The position numbers were made by a program, and so were the translations under genes. Shown one piece after another: positions 10,135-18,527 of a DNA stretch of 64,000 bases. Under the pieces are notes generated by a model. It made no database searches, was not told the DNA's origin, and saw nothing but the letters and a program-made list of their open reading frames with translations. The DNA comes from Onishia taeanensis (lineage in GTDB: Bacteria > Pseudomonadota > Gammaproteobacteria > Pseudomonadales > Halomonadaceae). Each line of letters starts with the position of its first letter. Positions within the stretch are counted from its first letter, which is position 1. Where the stretch lies: NCBI RefSeq assembly GCF_013349955.1, contig NZ_JABVXC010000011.1, positions 62,001 to 126,000 on the forward strand, read 5' to 3'.

Positions 10135-11534
10135 GCCTCGTCGACTGGCTGTATCAGCTCACCCCTTCGCCGCCGTTACTGCTATTGGGCATCGCCGTCA
10201 TTTCCCTGGTGGAGAGCCTGGCTGTCATCGGACTGGTCGTGCCCGGCGTAGTGCTGATCACTGCCGCTGCCTCTCTGGCCGGGAATCAGCAGCTGGCGAT
10301 CCCACTGGTACTGCTGGCGGCCTTTCTTGGCGCCGTGGCGGGAGATGCCCTGAGTTTTGCCCTGGGCTACACCCAGCGTGACCGCGTGCCCAGGCTATGG
10401 CCCTTCTCCCGCCACCCGGAGTGGCTCGCACACGGTGCGCGCTTCTTTCAGCGCCATGGCACCCTGTCAGTGGTATTCGGCCGTTTCGCCGGCCCGGTGC
10501 GTCCGATTGTGCCGATGATCGCCGGCATGATGCACATGCGTCCCTTTACCTTTGCTTGGGCTAACATCGGCTCGGCGCTGGTTTGGGCACCGGCCTATGT
10601 GCTGCCGGGCTATCTCTTGGGACGCACCTGGAAACAGCTGCTGGACCTGCCTGTAGGCAGCGATAAGTGGCTGGTTCTGCTCGCCGTCGCCACCGGCCTA
10701 GCAGCACTGGCTTTTTCCTGGCTGCGTCACCAGTTGGCCAAGGAGGGCTGGCTCTACCGGCAGCTGGCCGGACTGGCCCTTGCGCGCCCCTGGAGTCGCC
10801 GGCTATGGCAGCGGCTAGGCTCAAAACCTCACGGCGAGATTCCGCTGGCCTCGCTGAGCCTGCTGGTGCTTTCTTCCACCGGGCTCTGCCTGTGGACCCT
10901 GGCCGTCCTGGAGTCCCACGGACCGCTGGTCATGGACGAACAAATTCGCGCCCTGATGGCCGCCATCGAATCGCCCTGGCTGACGCGGCTGGCCGAGGGG
11001 ATGGCCAAAATCGGCGATGCAGCCGGTATTGTTGCGCTCTGCCTGCCCTGGGCCGGGTGGCTGCTGGCAAGGCAGCATACGACGACCCTGGTGCATTTGG
11101 CCGCAGGGCTTGCCGGCATGGCCATGGCCAACACCCTGCTCAAGCATCTGATCGGGCGCATGCGGCCCGAGGCCCCGGCCTACCTGGCCGATTCGGCGTC
11201 CTACCCTAGCGCCCATACCTCGACATCGGTGCTGTTGTTTGGCCTCACGGCTGCCTTCTTCGCTCAGGAGTTCACCTCCCAGCGCCGCCATATGGCCTAC
11301 TGGCTGGCGATTCTCGCCTGTCTGCCAATGGCGCTGTCGCGGCTGGTGCTGGACGTGCACTGGGCCAGCGACCTGATCGGTGGCGTACTGCTTGGCCTGA
11401 CGGGCTGTGCCATGGTCAACATCAGCTACCATCGTACGCCTCACCGCCCGATGAACGACGCACCGTGGCTTCGCCTTGCCCTGGCGTCGCTGGCGCTGCT
11501 GGTGATTCGGCTTATCTGGCTGCCCCCGATCTAG
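10131..11534 (+). CDS. DedA / PAP2-phosphatase fusion membrane protein
   Basis: A 467-residue two-domain membrane protein. Residues 1-200 are a DedA (SNARE-associated) domain, with FGRFAGPVRPIVPMIAGMM as the DedA signature. Such proteins take part in membrane lipid homeostasis, and some are lipid flippases. Residues 250-440 form a PAP2 phosphatase: KHLIGRMRP (motif 1), PSAHTSTS (motif 2) and SRLVLDVHWASDLIGG (motif 3) keep the catalytic His and Asp. PAP2 enzymes dephosphorylate lipid phosphates such as undecaprenyl-PP or phosphatidate. The fusion suggests that one polypeptide handles and dephosphorylates a lipid carrier. The substrate is not evident from sequence. The gene is translationally coupled to the two GGDEF-like genes. 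Confidence 0.9.
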   Translation: MSLVDWLYQLTPSPPLLLLGIAVISLVESLAVIGLVVPGVVLITAAASLAGNQQLAIPLVLLAAFLGAVAGDALSFALGYTQRDRVPRLWPFSRHPEWLAHGARFFQRHGTLSVVFGRFAGPVRPIVPMIAGMMHMRPFTFAWANIGSALVWAPAYVLPGYLLGRTWKQLLDLPVGSDKWLVLLAVATGLAALAFSWLRHQLAKEGWLYRQLAGLALARPWSRRLWQRLGSKPHGEIPLASLSLLVLSSTGLCLWTLAVLESHGPLVMDEQIRALMAAIESPWLTRLAEGMAKIGDAAGIVALCLPWAGWLLARQHTTTLVHLAAGLAGMAMANTLLKHLIGRMRPEAPAYLADSASYPSAHTSTSVLLFGLTAAFFAQEFTSQRRHMAYWLAILACLPMALSRLVLDVHWASDLIGGVLLGLTGCAMVNISYHRTPHRPMNDAPWLRLALASLALLVIRLIWLPPI

Positions 11535-11612
11535 GATGCCGACCATTCCGGGCGAAACCCCAAACTCAACCTCTGGCCCGAATCTACAGCCAAACCCAAT
11601 CGCCAGATCCGC

Positions 11613-12233
11613 TTAGCCCAGCGCCAGCCAGACACCAACGCCGATCATCAGCGTCCCGGCCAGGCGATTGAGCAGCCGCACGCGCCCGGCGCTGCCAAGC
11701 AGCCTCCCGGCGCCGCGACCGCCAGCGGCATACAGCATCAGACAGACGAACTCGATGGCCAGGATCATCGTTACCAGCACCATGAGCTGCGACGCCAACG
11801 GACGGCTGGCATCGAGAAACGGCGGCAGCAGAGCCACGAAAAAGGCCCACCCCTTGGGGTTGGCAATGGCGGTCACGAATCCCTGCATCATCAGTGTCCG
11901 GCGTCCAACCGCTTGCTGCTCGCCGGAGAGCTCGGGGATCGCCATGCGCCCCCGTTCGCGCCACATCATGATGCCCAGGTAGGCCAGATAGGCACCACCG
12001 AGCCACTTGAAGGCGGTGAACAGCGCCGGCTGGGCCAGCATCAGCGTCGCCACCCCTGCCCCGGCGGATACCGCCACCAAAGCAACGCCGGTGAGTTCGC
12101 CAAGCATCATCCATAGCGCGCGGCGCACGCCCTGCGTCATCCCCAGCACCATCGCCAGGGTCATGCACATGCCCGGCGTCAGTGACACCAGAAAAAAGGT
12201 CGGCACGAATACCGACAATGTGACCGCTGCCAT
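11613..12233 (-). CDS. LysE/RhtB family amino-acid exporter
   Basis: A 206-residue protein with about six membrane helices. The LysE-type N-terminus TFFLVSLTPGMCMTLAM contains the conserved TPGP/TPGM turn. LGGAYLAYLGIMMWRE and FVTAIANPKGWAFFVALLP are standard signatures of the superfamily. Members export amino acids or their analogues by proton antiport; the substrate cannot be read from sequence. The ATG has a good ribosome-binding site (aggagg) at suitable spacing. The gene converges on the DedA-PAP2 gene with no clear terminator between them. Confidence 0.92.
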   Translation of the reverse strand: MAAVTLSVFVPTFFLVSLTPGMCMTLAMVLGMTQGVRRALWMMLGELTGVALVAVSAGAGVATLMLAQPALFTAFKWLGGAYLAYLGIMMWRERGRMAIPELSGEQQAVGRRTLMMQGFVTAIANPKGWAFFVALLPPFLDASRPLASQLMVLVTMILAIEFVCLMLYAAGGRGAGRLLGSAGRVRLLNRLAGTLMIGVGVWLALG

Positions 12234-12262
12234 TATGCTTCCTCCTTGAAATAGCTCACAAA

Positions 12263-12922
12263 CTACTCTCCCCAGCGGGGCATCAACCGGTGCTCGATGC
12301 CTAGCTGGTTGAGAATCCTGGCGACGATAAAGTCGACCAGGTCGTCAATACTGGTCGGCTGATGATAGAAGCCAGGCGCCGCCGGCAGGATCACCGCGCC
12401 CATGCGGGTCAGACTCAGCATGTGCTCAAGATGGATCGCCGAGAACGGCGTTTCCCGCGGCACCAACACCAGGGTGCGGCGCTCCTTAAGGGCCACGTCT
12501 GCGGCCCGCTCGATCAAATTATTGCTGGCACCGCAAGCAATCGCGGACAACGACCCAGTGGAGCACGGACACACCACCATTGCCGAAGGCGCCCCAGACC
12601 CCGAGGCCACCGGTGCCATCCAATCCTCCCGGGCAAAGCAGCGAATCTGCCCCGGGCGCGCCCCACTGCGCGACGACAGCGCTTCTGTCAGCCGCTCCGG
12701 CTGTGCCGGCAGCTTGACGTCGGTCTCGGTGGCGATCACCAGATGAGCCGCCTTGGAGATCATCACCCAAACTTCATGGTTCGCCGCCACCAGCGCCTCG
12801 ATCAGGCGCAGGCCGTACTGGGCCCCTGAGGCACCGGTCAGCGCCACGCTGACCGGAAAGGCAAAGCCCTCGGTCGCCGATCCTGGCGACGATGGCTGAG
12901 GCGATAGCTGAGATTCAGCCAT
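12263..12922 (-). CDS. ubiX: Flavin prenyltransferase UbiX
   Basis: Makes prenylated FMN, the cofactor of the decarboxylase UbiD in ubiquinone synthesis. [20 protein letters not shown] is the FMN-binding start of the fold. [20 protein letters not shown] and [20 protein letters not shown] are diagnostic. The ATG at 12922 (MAESQLSPQ) overlaps the mpl stop by 8 bp and gives 219 residues. A longer frame to 13000 lies wholly inside mpl and is rejected. Pairing of mpl and ubiX is common in gammaproteobacteria. Confidence 0.94.
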   Translation of the reverse strand: MAESQLSPQPSSPGSATEGFAFPVSVALTGASGAQYGLRLIEALVAANHEVWVMISKAAHLVIATETDVKLPAQPERLTEALSSRSGARPGQIRCFAREDWMAPVASGSGAPSAMVVCPCSTGSLSAIACGASNNLIERAADVALKERRTLVLVPRETPFSAIHLEHMLSLTRMGAVILPAAPGFYHQPTSIDDLVDFIVARILNQLGIEHRLMPRWGE

Positions 12923-14291
12923 GAGCCACCTCCAAGGCGGCAAGCAGCCGCTCGTGAATACCGCCGAAGCCACCGTTGGACATTGCCACGATGCGATCAC
13001 CCGGCCTGGCCTCGGCCACTATTGCTGCGACCAGCGCATCGAGGTCATCGACTACCTGCGAGGCCACTGGGCTCGCCGCCACCACCTCGCCAAGAGACCA
13101 GTCGAGCCCTGCGGGCTGGTACCACCAGACCGCGTCGGCCGCCGCTACACTCTCGGCCAGGCGGGCACGCAGGGTGCCGAGCCGCATGGTGTTGGAGCGG
13201 GGTTCGATCACCGCCAGCAGGCGACCATCACCAGCGGCCTCGAGGCCGCCAAGCGTCGCGGCAATGGCAGTAGGATGATGGGCGAAGTCATCGATGACAC
13301 GAATCCCGGCGATCTCGCCGCGCAGCTCCTGGCGGCGCCGCGGACTCTCGAAGCGCGCTAGCGCCGCTGCACCCTCCTCTAGACCGACGCCGAGGCAGCG
13401 GGCGGCGGCCAGCGCGGCCAGGGCATTGCGAGCGTTATACTCGCCGCTCAGGCCGTAGTGCACCATCGCTTCCTCGCCCCCTCCTTCATCGGCATGCTGC
13501 ACACGAAAATGATGGGCATCGGCCGCCTCCAGGCTAAGCCGCCAGTCACTCTCAACGTCGGTCCCGAAGCGGCTGACCGGCGTCCAGGCGCCCTGTGCCA
13601 GCACCCGATCCAGTGCCGGCTCACCGTCCGCCACCAGTAGCGCGCCGTCGCCGGGCACGGTGCGCACCAAATGATGAAACTGGCGCTCGATGGCCGCGAG
13701 ATCCGGGAAGATATCGGCGTGATCGAACTCAAGGTTATTGAGTACCGCGATCTCCGGGCGGTAGTGCACGAACTTGGAGCGCTTGTCGAAGAAGGCGGTA
13801 TCATATTCGTCGGCTTCCACCACGAAGGGCGCACCCTCCCCGCCGAGGCGCGCCGAGACACCGAAATTGCGCGGCACCCCACCGATCAGAAAGCCGGGCT
13901 CGAGACCCGCCGCCTCGAGCAGCCAGGCGGTCAGGCTCGCCGTGGTGGTCTTGCCGTGGGTACCGGCCACGGCGATCACCCGCCGTCCGGGCAAGACATG
14001 CTCGGCGAGCCACTGGGGGCCTGAAATGTAGGGCAGCCGAGCCTCGAGCACCGCTTCCACCTCCGGATTGCCCCGGGAGAGGGCGTTGCCGATGATGACC
14101 AGATCCGGGCGCGAGGCGAGATTGGCTGCACCATAGCCGTCCTGCAGGGTAATCCCCGCAGCCTCAAGCTGGGTGCTCATCGGCGGATAGACGTTGGCAT
14201 CCGAGCCACTGACCCGATGGCCAAGCTCACGGGCCAGCAGTGCCAGGCTGCCCATGAAGGTACCGCAGATTCCAAGGATATGTACGTGCAT
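12915..14291 (-). CDS. mpl: UDP-N-acetylmuramate:L-Ala-gamma-D-Glu-meso-Dap ligase Mpl
   Basis: A 458-residue Mur-ligase family enzyme that attaches recovered murein tripeptide to UDP-MurNAc in the recycling pathway, using [23 protein letters not shown] is the Mpl-type start. [12 protein letters not shown] is the P-loop, [19 protein letters not shown] carries the central-domain signature, and [12 protein letters not shown] marks the C-terminal domain. The DEYDTAFFD segment separates Mpl from MurC. The gene diverges from the phosphofructokinase gene across about 170 bp that should hold both promoters. Confidence 0.95.
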   Translation of the reverse strand: MHVHILGICGTFMGSLALLARELGHRVSGSDANVYPPMSTQLEAAGITLQDGYGAANLASRPDLVIIGNALSRGNPEVEAVLEARLPYISGPQWLAEHVLPGRRVIAVAGTHGKTTTASLTAWLLEAAGLEPGFLIGGVPRNFGVSARLGGEGAPFVVEADEYDTAFFDKRSKFVHYRPEIAVLNNLEFDHADIFPDLAAIERQFHHLVRTVPGDGALLVADGEPALDRVLAQGAWTPVSRFGTDVESDWRLSLEAADAHHFRVQHADEGGGEEAMVHYGLSGEYNARNALAALAAARCLGVGLEEGAAALARFESPRRRQELRGEIAGIRVIDDFAHHPTAIAATLGGLEAAGDGRLLAVIEPRSNTMRLGTLRARLAESVAAADAVWWYQPAGLDWSLGEVVAASPVASQVVDDLDALVAAIVAEARPGDRIVAMSNGGFGGIHERLLAALEVAHG

Positions 14292-14460
14292 CGCGTGCCT
14301 CCTGCCAGGGTGGCAGGCAGACTAGCATGGCGCCCTCGCCGCCTCCATCCTGGTGCCTGTCAGCGCCCCCGGCGGGTGCAGGGCGCCTCACTTTGGGCTA
14401 CTATGGCGACCTGACAATTCGTCCCTTCGATGACCCGCTTTCCAGGAGCTCAGCAGCCCC

Positions 14461-15720
14461 ATGGCCCAGCACAACGCCTTCTATGCCCAGTCCGGCGGCG
14501 TCACCGCCGTCATCAATGCCAGCGCCTGCGGCGTGATTGAAGCGTGCCGTCGCCACGACGACAAGATCGGCAAAGTCTATGCCGGCCACAACGGCATCAT
14601 CGGCGCCCTGACCGAAGACCTGATCGATGTGTCTCAAGAGTCCGACGAGACCATCGCTGCACTGCGCCACACCCCAGGCGGCGCCTTCGGCTCCTGCCGT
14701 TACAAGCTCAAGGACATCGAGACTCACCGCGCCCAGTACGAACGGCTGATCGAAGTCTTCAAGGCTCACGACATCCGCTACTTCTTCTATAACGGCGGCG
14801 GCGACAGCGCCGATACCTGCCTCAAGGTTTCTCAGCTGTCGGAAAAGCTCGGCTACCCGCTGACCGCTATCCACGTGCCCAAGACCGTCGATAACGACCT
14901 GCCGATCACCGACAATTCGCCAGGCTTCGGCAGCGTGGCCAAGTACATCGCCACCTCGACCCTCGAGACGTCGCTGGACATCGCCTCGATGTGCGCCACG
15001 TCCACCAAGGTCTTCGTGCTCGAGGTCATGGGCCGCCATGCCGGCTGGATCGCCGCGGCCGGCGCCCTGGCCGGTGAAGGTGAAGGCGAGCCGCCCCACC
15101 TGGTGATCTTCCCCGAGGTCGCCTTCGACCGTAAGGCGGTGATGGCGCGGGTCGAGGAAGCGGTCAAGCACTATGGCTACTGCGTGATCGTGGTCTCCGA
15201 AGGGGCCCGCTATGAGGACGGCACCTTCCTGGCCGACTCCGGCAATACCGATGCCTTCGGCCACCGCCAACTGGGCGGTGTGGCGCCGACGCTGGCCGGC
15301 ATGGTCAAGCAGGACCTGGGCTACAAGTACCACTGGGCGGTCGCCGACTATCTGCAGCGCGCCGCACGCCATCTGGCGTCCAAGACCGACGTCGACCAGG
15401 CCTACGCCGTCGGCGAGAAAGCAGTGGAGCTTGCCGTGGCCGGCGAGAACGCCATGATGCCGACCATCGACCGGGTCAGCGATACGCCCTATGCCTGGGA
15501 GATCGGCGCCGCGCCGCTGAGCGAGATCGCCAACCGCGAGAAATTCATGCCCAAGGATTTCATCCGCGAGGACGGTTTCGGCATCACCGAGGCCTGCCGC
15601 CGCTACCTGTCGCCGCTGATCCAGGGCGAAGATTTCCCGCCGTTCGACAACGGCCTGCCGCGAGTGGCACGCCTCAAGCTCGAACGCGTCGAGCGCAAAC
15701 TGCCTGTCTTTACTCTGTAA
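14461..15720 (+). CDS. 6-phosphofructokinase, probably pyrophosphate-dependent
   Basis: A 419-residue phosphofructokinase that phosphorylates fructose-6-phosphate, probably using PPi. Two positions support PPi: GGGDSADTC has Asp where ATP enzymes have the Gly of GGDGS, and PKTVDND has Lys where ATP enzymes have PGTIDND. Both are known markers of the PPi type. MGRHAGWIAA is the sugar-phosphate site. PPi enzymes work reversibly, so the protein can serve glycolysis or gluconeogenesis. Cytosolic pyrophosphatase, which would compete for PPi, lies 2 kb downstream. A bidirectional terminator follows the stop. Confidence 0.9.
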   Translation: MAQHNAFYAQSGGVTAVINASACGVIEACRRHDDKIGKVYAGHNGIIGALTEDLIDVSQESDETIAALRHTPGGAFGSCRYKLKDIETHRAQYERLIEVFKAHDIRYFFYNGGGDSADTCLKVSQLSEKLGYPLTAIHVPKTVDNDLPITDNSPGFGSVAKYIATSTLETSLDIASMCATSTKVFVLEVMGRHAGWIAAAGALAGEGEGEPPHLVIFPEVAFDRKAVMARVEEAVKHYGYCVIVVSEGARYEDGTFLADSGNTDAFGHRQLGGVAPTLAGMVKQDLGYKYHWAVADYLQRAARHLASKTDVDQAYAVGEKAVELAVAGENAMMPTIDRVSDTPYAWEIGAAPLSEIANREKFMPKDFIREDGFGITEACRRYLSPLIQGEDFPPFDNGLPRVARLKLERVERKLPVFTL

Positions 15721-15768
15721 GCATCATGGCGCCGGGCATTCGCCCGACGACAGCCGATGATCAACACG

Positions 15769-15796
15769 AAAACGCCCCGGTTTGACGGGGCGTTTT
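15769..15796. terminator. Bidirectional rho-independent terminator
   Basis: A perfect stem with arms aaaacgcccc and ggggcgtttt encloses a short loop between the convergent phosphofructokinase and kinase-like genes. A-rich and T-rich flanks let it work on both strands. Confidence 0.88.
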
Positions 15797-15843
15797 GGTG
15801 TGCCTGCTGGGGCGCTTTTGGGCGCCAACCGGAGCGGGTGGCT

Positions 15844-17556
15844 TTAGCGCATCAGCCAGGAGATCACCAGCAGCGCCAGCAACAGCCCCGCCATCCCCTG
15901 CCAGAAGCGATTGGAGACCGATGACGTCGCCTTGGCGGCCTCGCCCTTGTTGCGAGGCTCCCGCAGCGCGACCACCAACTCCGAAAGGCGACGGAAGCGC
16001 AGCGCCCGCTGCGGATCAAGGGCCCGGCGCAGGGCGTCATCCAATGCCTGAGGCACCTCGGGATTCAACGCACGGGCACTCTTGTAGCTCAGCTGCTCCA
16101 GATCCGTGTGGCTTCGCAACTGATGCGGCGGCATATCGTAGGGTAGCCCGCCGGTGACCAGCCAATAGACCGTCGAGGCCAGAGCATACTGATCGCTGCG
16201 CCGGCCCACGTCGTCATCCAGCGCGTATTCCGGCGCACTGTGCTCGGTAAGGCCTAGCTGACGCGCCAGCTCCCGTGAATGTTTATGACCGTCGCCTTCC
16301 CGCAGCCGGCAGGCACTGAAGTCGGCAAGCACCACCTGCCCGTGGGTATCTACCAGCACGTTGTCGGGGTGAATCTGCTGATGGAGCAGGTCACGGCGAT
16401 GCAGCGCCTGCACCGCCTTGGCCAGCTGACGCGCGATGTCCAAACGCTGAGAAAGGCTCGCTTGAGGGTGGCGCCGTGCCCAATCAGAGAGCCGCTCGCC
16501 CTCGATCAGGTTCATCAAATAATACAGATGGGTGCGCGGTCGCGACGGCTCCATGATGCGCGCCACGAAAGGCGACCTGACGCGCTCGACCACCCACTGT
16601 TGCAGCAGGAAGTGTTCGAGATAGGCATTGCGGCTGGACAGCTCGGGGCTGGGTGCCTTCATGACCATTTCCCGACGACTGACCGGGTCAAAGACCCGAT
16701 AGACCCGCGACTGAGCCGTGCGCGACAGCACGCCTCGCACCTCGAGACCATCCAGACGCTGCCCAACGCTGAGCTCCGCCGGCACCGGCAGGTCGCCATA
16801 CAGCTTGTCCGGGGCCTCGGTCTCGTCTTCCGGGAGGCGATCGACACGAACCAGCTGGAAACAGAACTGTTCGCCTCCGTAGCCCCGCTCCTGGGCACGC
16901 TCCAGTGCGGTAGCGGCCAAGCGCTCGCAGGCGGCATCCAGATCGCTTGCATCCTCGCGAATCAACTGCACGTAGTCGGAAGGCATCAGGGTGCCGCGCA
17001 CGGCCGGGGTGGTGAACAGGAAGATATCGCCCTGTTTCAGCGGCATGGTGATGTAGTCGATATCCAGGTTGCCATCCATGCCCAGGGCGCGGGAGGGATA
17101 GCGATACCCGCCCAGGTCCGTCACATGGTCACGAGAGAGCTGCTCGAACTCGGCCCCGCGCAGGCGAAAGACCAGCGTATCGCCCATATGGAAAAGATGC
17201 GCCTCACGGCCGCGATAGATCATCGCCGACAGCGAGCAGACATAGCTGCCGCCGCTGACATGGCCGCTCTGGCTGTGGCACCAGCCGTTGAGCGCCCTTA
17301 GCACCCGCGTCGCCGAGGTCTTGATATCCCAATGCTCGGGAGTGGAAATATAGTCGGCAAGAAAGCCCCGCACGCTGAGCTCGCCGGCCTGATGGGCAAT
17401 CGCGTTACGCGAATTCGAGTCGCTGATCAGTGCACAGGCCCCCTTCAGTGCCAACAACCGTGGCTCGGGAATGCGCACCGACATTGAACTGCGGTGACGA
17501 CGACGCTCCGGCGCCACGAAGGCCTGCCCCACGCTCAGCGCTAACTCGGAATCCAC
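15844..17556 (-). CDS. PP2C-phosphatase/Ser-Thr kinase fusion, apparently a double pseudoenzyme, tail-anchored
   Basis: A 570-residue protein. Residues 1-245 follow the PP2C fold, residues 265-530 a eukaryotic-type kinase, and the last 20 (GMAGLLLALLVISWLMR) form a C-terminal membrane anchor. The phosphatase metal ligands look lost: the first DG motif reads ISDSNS, and the late DG position reads FTTPAV. In the kinase the Lys of MVMKAP remains, but the catalytic loop reads HQQIHPDN (Asp of HxD replaced by Gln), the metal loop reads DFS, and the glycine loop LSRTAQSR lacks glycines. Relatives known as bifunctional kinase/phosphatase keep these residues. The frame is intact, so a scaffold or sensor role is more likely than decay. 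It converges on the phosphofructokinase gene. Confidence 0.85.
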   Translation of the reverse strand: MDSELALSVGQAFVAPERRRHRSSMSVRIPEPRLLALKGACALISDSNSRNAIAHQAGELSVRGFLADYISTPEHWDIKTSATRVLRALNGWCHSQSGHVSGGSYVCSLSAMIYRGREAHLFHMGDTLVFRLRGAEFEQLSRDHVTDLGGYRYPSRALGMDGNLDIDYITMPLKQGDIFLFTTPAVRGTLMPSDYVQLIREDASDLDAACERLAATALERAQERGYGGEQFCFQLVRVDRLPEDETEAPDKLYGDLPVPAELSVGQRLDGLEVRGVLSRTAQSRVYRVFDPVSRREMVMKAPSPELSSRNAYLEHFLLQQWVVERVRSPFVARIMEPSRPRTHLYYLMNLIEGERLSDWARRHPQASLSQRLDIARQLAKAVQALHRRDLLHQQIHPDNVLVDTHGQVVLADFSACRLREGDGHKHSRELARQLGLTEHSAPEYALDDDVGRRSDQYALASTVYWLVTGGLPYDMPPHQLRSHTDLEQLSYKSARALNPEVPQALDDALRRALDPQRALRFRRLSELVVALREPRNKGEAAKATSSVSNRFWQGMAGLLLALLVISWLMR

Positions 17557-17740
17557 CTGTCTGTCTCCTTGATCCGGCGGTCATACCCCCTCCTCTATTG
17601 GAGGCTGGGCCTATCATACACACTCAAAGGCCCTCTCGGAGCCCATAACGGCCTTGGTTGCATTGGTAATCGCGCCGCGCAGTTCGTATAATTCGCCAGA
17701 CTTAACAGGCAACGATTACTGCCAACCCAAGGACGCGACG

Positions 17741-18271
17741 ATGAGCTTCGACAAGATTCCCGCCGGCAAAGATCTCCCCAACGACATCTACGTCGCCATC
17801 GAGATTCCTGCCAACCATGCGCCGATCAAGTATGAAATCGATAAGGACCTCGATGCCCTGCTGGTCGACCGCTTCATGGCCACACCGATGTTCTACCCGG
17901 CCAACTATGGCTATATCCCGGACACCCTGGCCGACGACGGCGATGCACTGGATGCACTGGTGGTAACCCCCTACCCGGTGCAACCCGGCAGCGTGATCCG
18001 CGCGCGCCCGGTTGGCATCCTGAACATGACCGACGAAGCCGGCGAAGACGCCAAGCTGGTCTGCGTGCCGCACCAGAAGCTCACTGCCCTGTACGATGAC
18101 ATCGAGGAAGTCACCGACCTGCCCGAGCTGCTGCGTCAGCAGATCGCTCACTTCTTCGAGAACTACAAGGATCTCGAGAAAGGCAAATGGGTCAAGGTGG
18201 AATCCTGGGACGGCGCCGACGCCGCTCGCAAGGCCATCGAAAAGGCCGCTGCCGCCTACGCAAAAGCCTGA
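17741..18271 (+). CDS. ppa: Inorganic pyrophosphatase (family I)
   Basis: A 176-residue soluble enzyme that hydrolyses PPi to two phosphates, pulling biosynthetic reactions forward. The family I signature [10 protein letters not shown] contains the metal-binding Asp residues. [16 protein letters not shown] and [18 protein letters not shown] are canonical. The ATG at 17741 ([11 protein letters not shown]) is chosen because it matches the family N-terminus; the frame is open for 29 more codons without similarity. A strong terminator lies about 115 bp after the stop. The presence of this enzyme beside a PPi-type phosphofructokinase is notable. Confidence 0.97.
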   Translation: MSFDKIPAGKDLPNDIYVAIEIPANHAPIKYEIDKDLDALLVDRFMATPMFYPANYGYIPDTLADDGDALDALVVTPYPVQPGSVIRARPVGILNMTDEAGEDAKLVCVPHQKLTALYDDIEEVTDLPELLRQQIAHFFENYKDLEKGKWVKVESWDGADAARKAIEKAAAAYAKA

Positions 18272-18387
18272 AGCGATCCGCGCGTCGTTCAGTGGAATCG
18301 TTCAGTGGACGGGCGAACGCCTAGGTAACGAGCCAAATCGTTACGCAGCCAGGTAAGAAACTCGTGCCGCAAGACCGGGCACAATGC

Positions 18388-18416
18388 AAAAGGGGCGCTC
18401 ACTGAGCGCCCCTTTT
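18388..18416. terminator. Rho-independent terminator after ppa
   Basis: A perfect inverted repeat, aaaaggggcgctca opposite tgagcgcccctttt, ends in a T-run. A-rich and T-rich flanks make it usable for ppa on the plus strand and for the DUF2333 gene on the minus strand. Confidence 0.9.
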
Positions 18417-18527
18417 CAGTACCTGCTTTTCAGTACCGTCTGACTATCTTACGCTTGCCTGGCTAAGCCGCCTTCGTTTCCGACTGGCTGGTATGCCATA
18501 GCGCGTGACCTGGCGGCTTATCGATGC

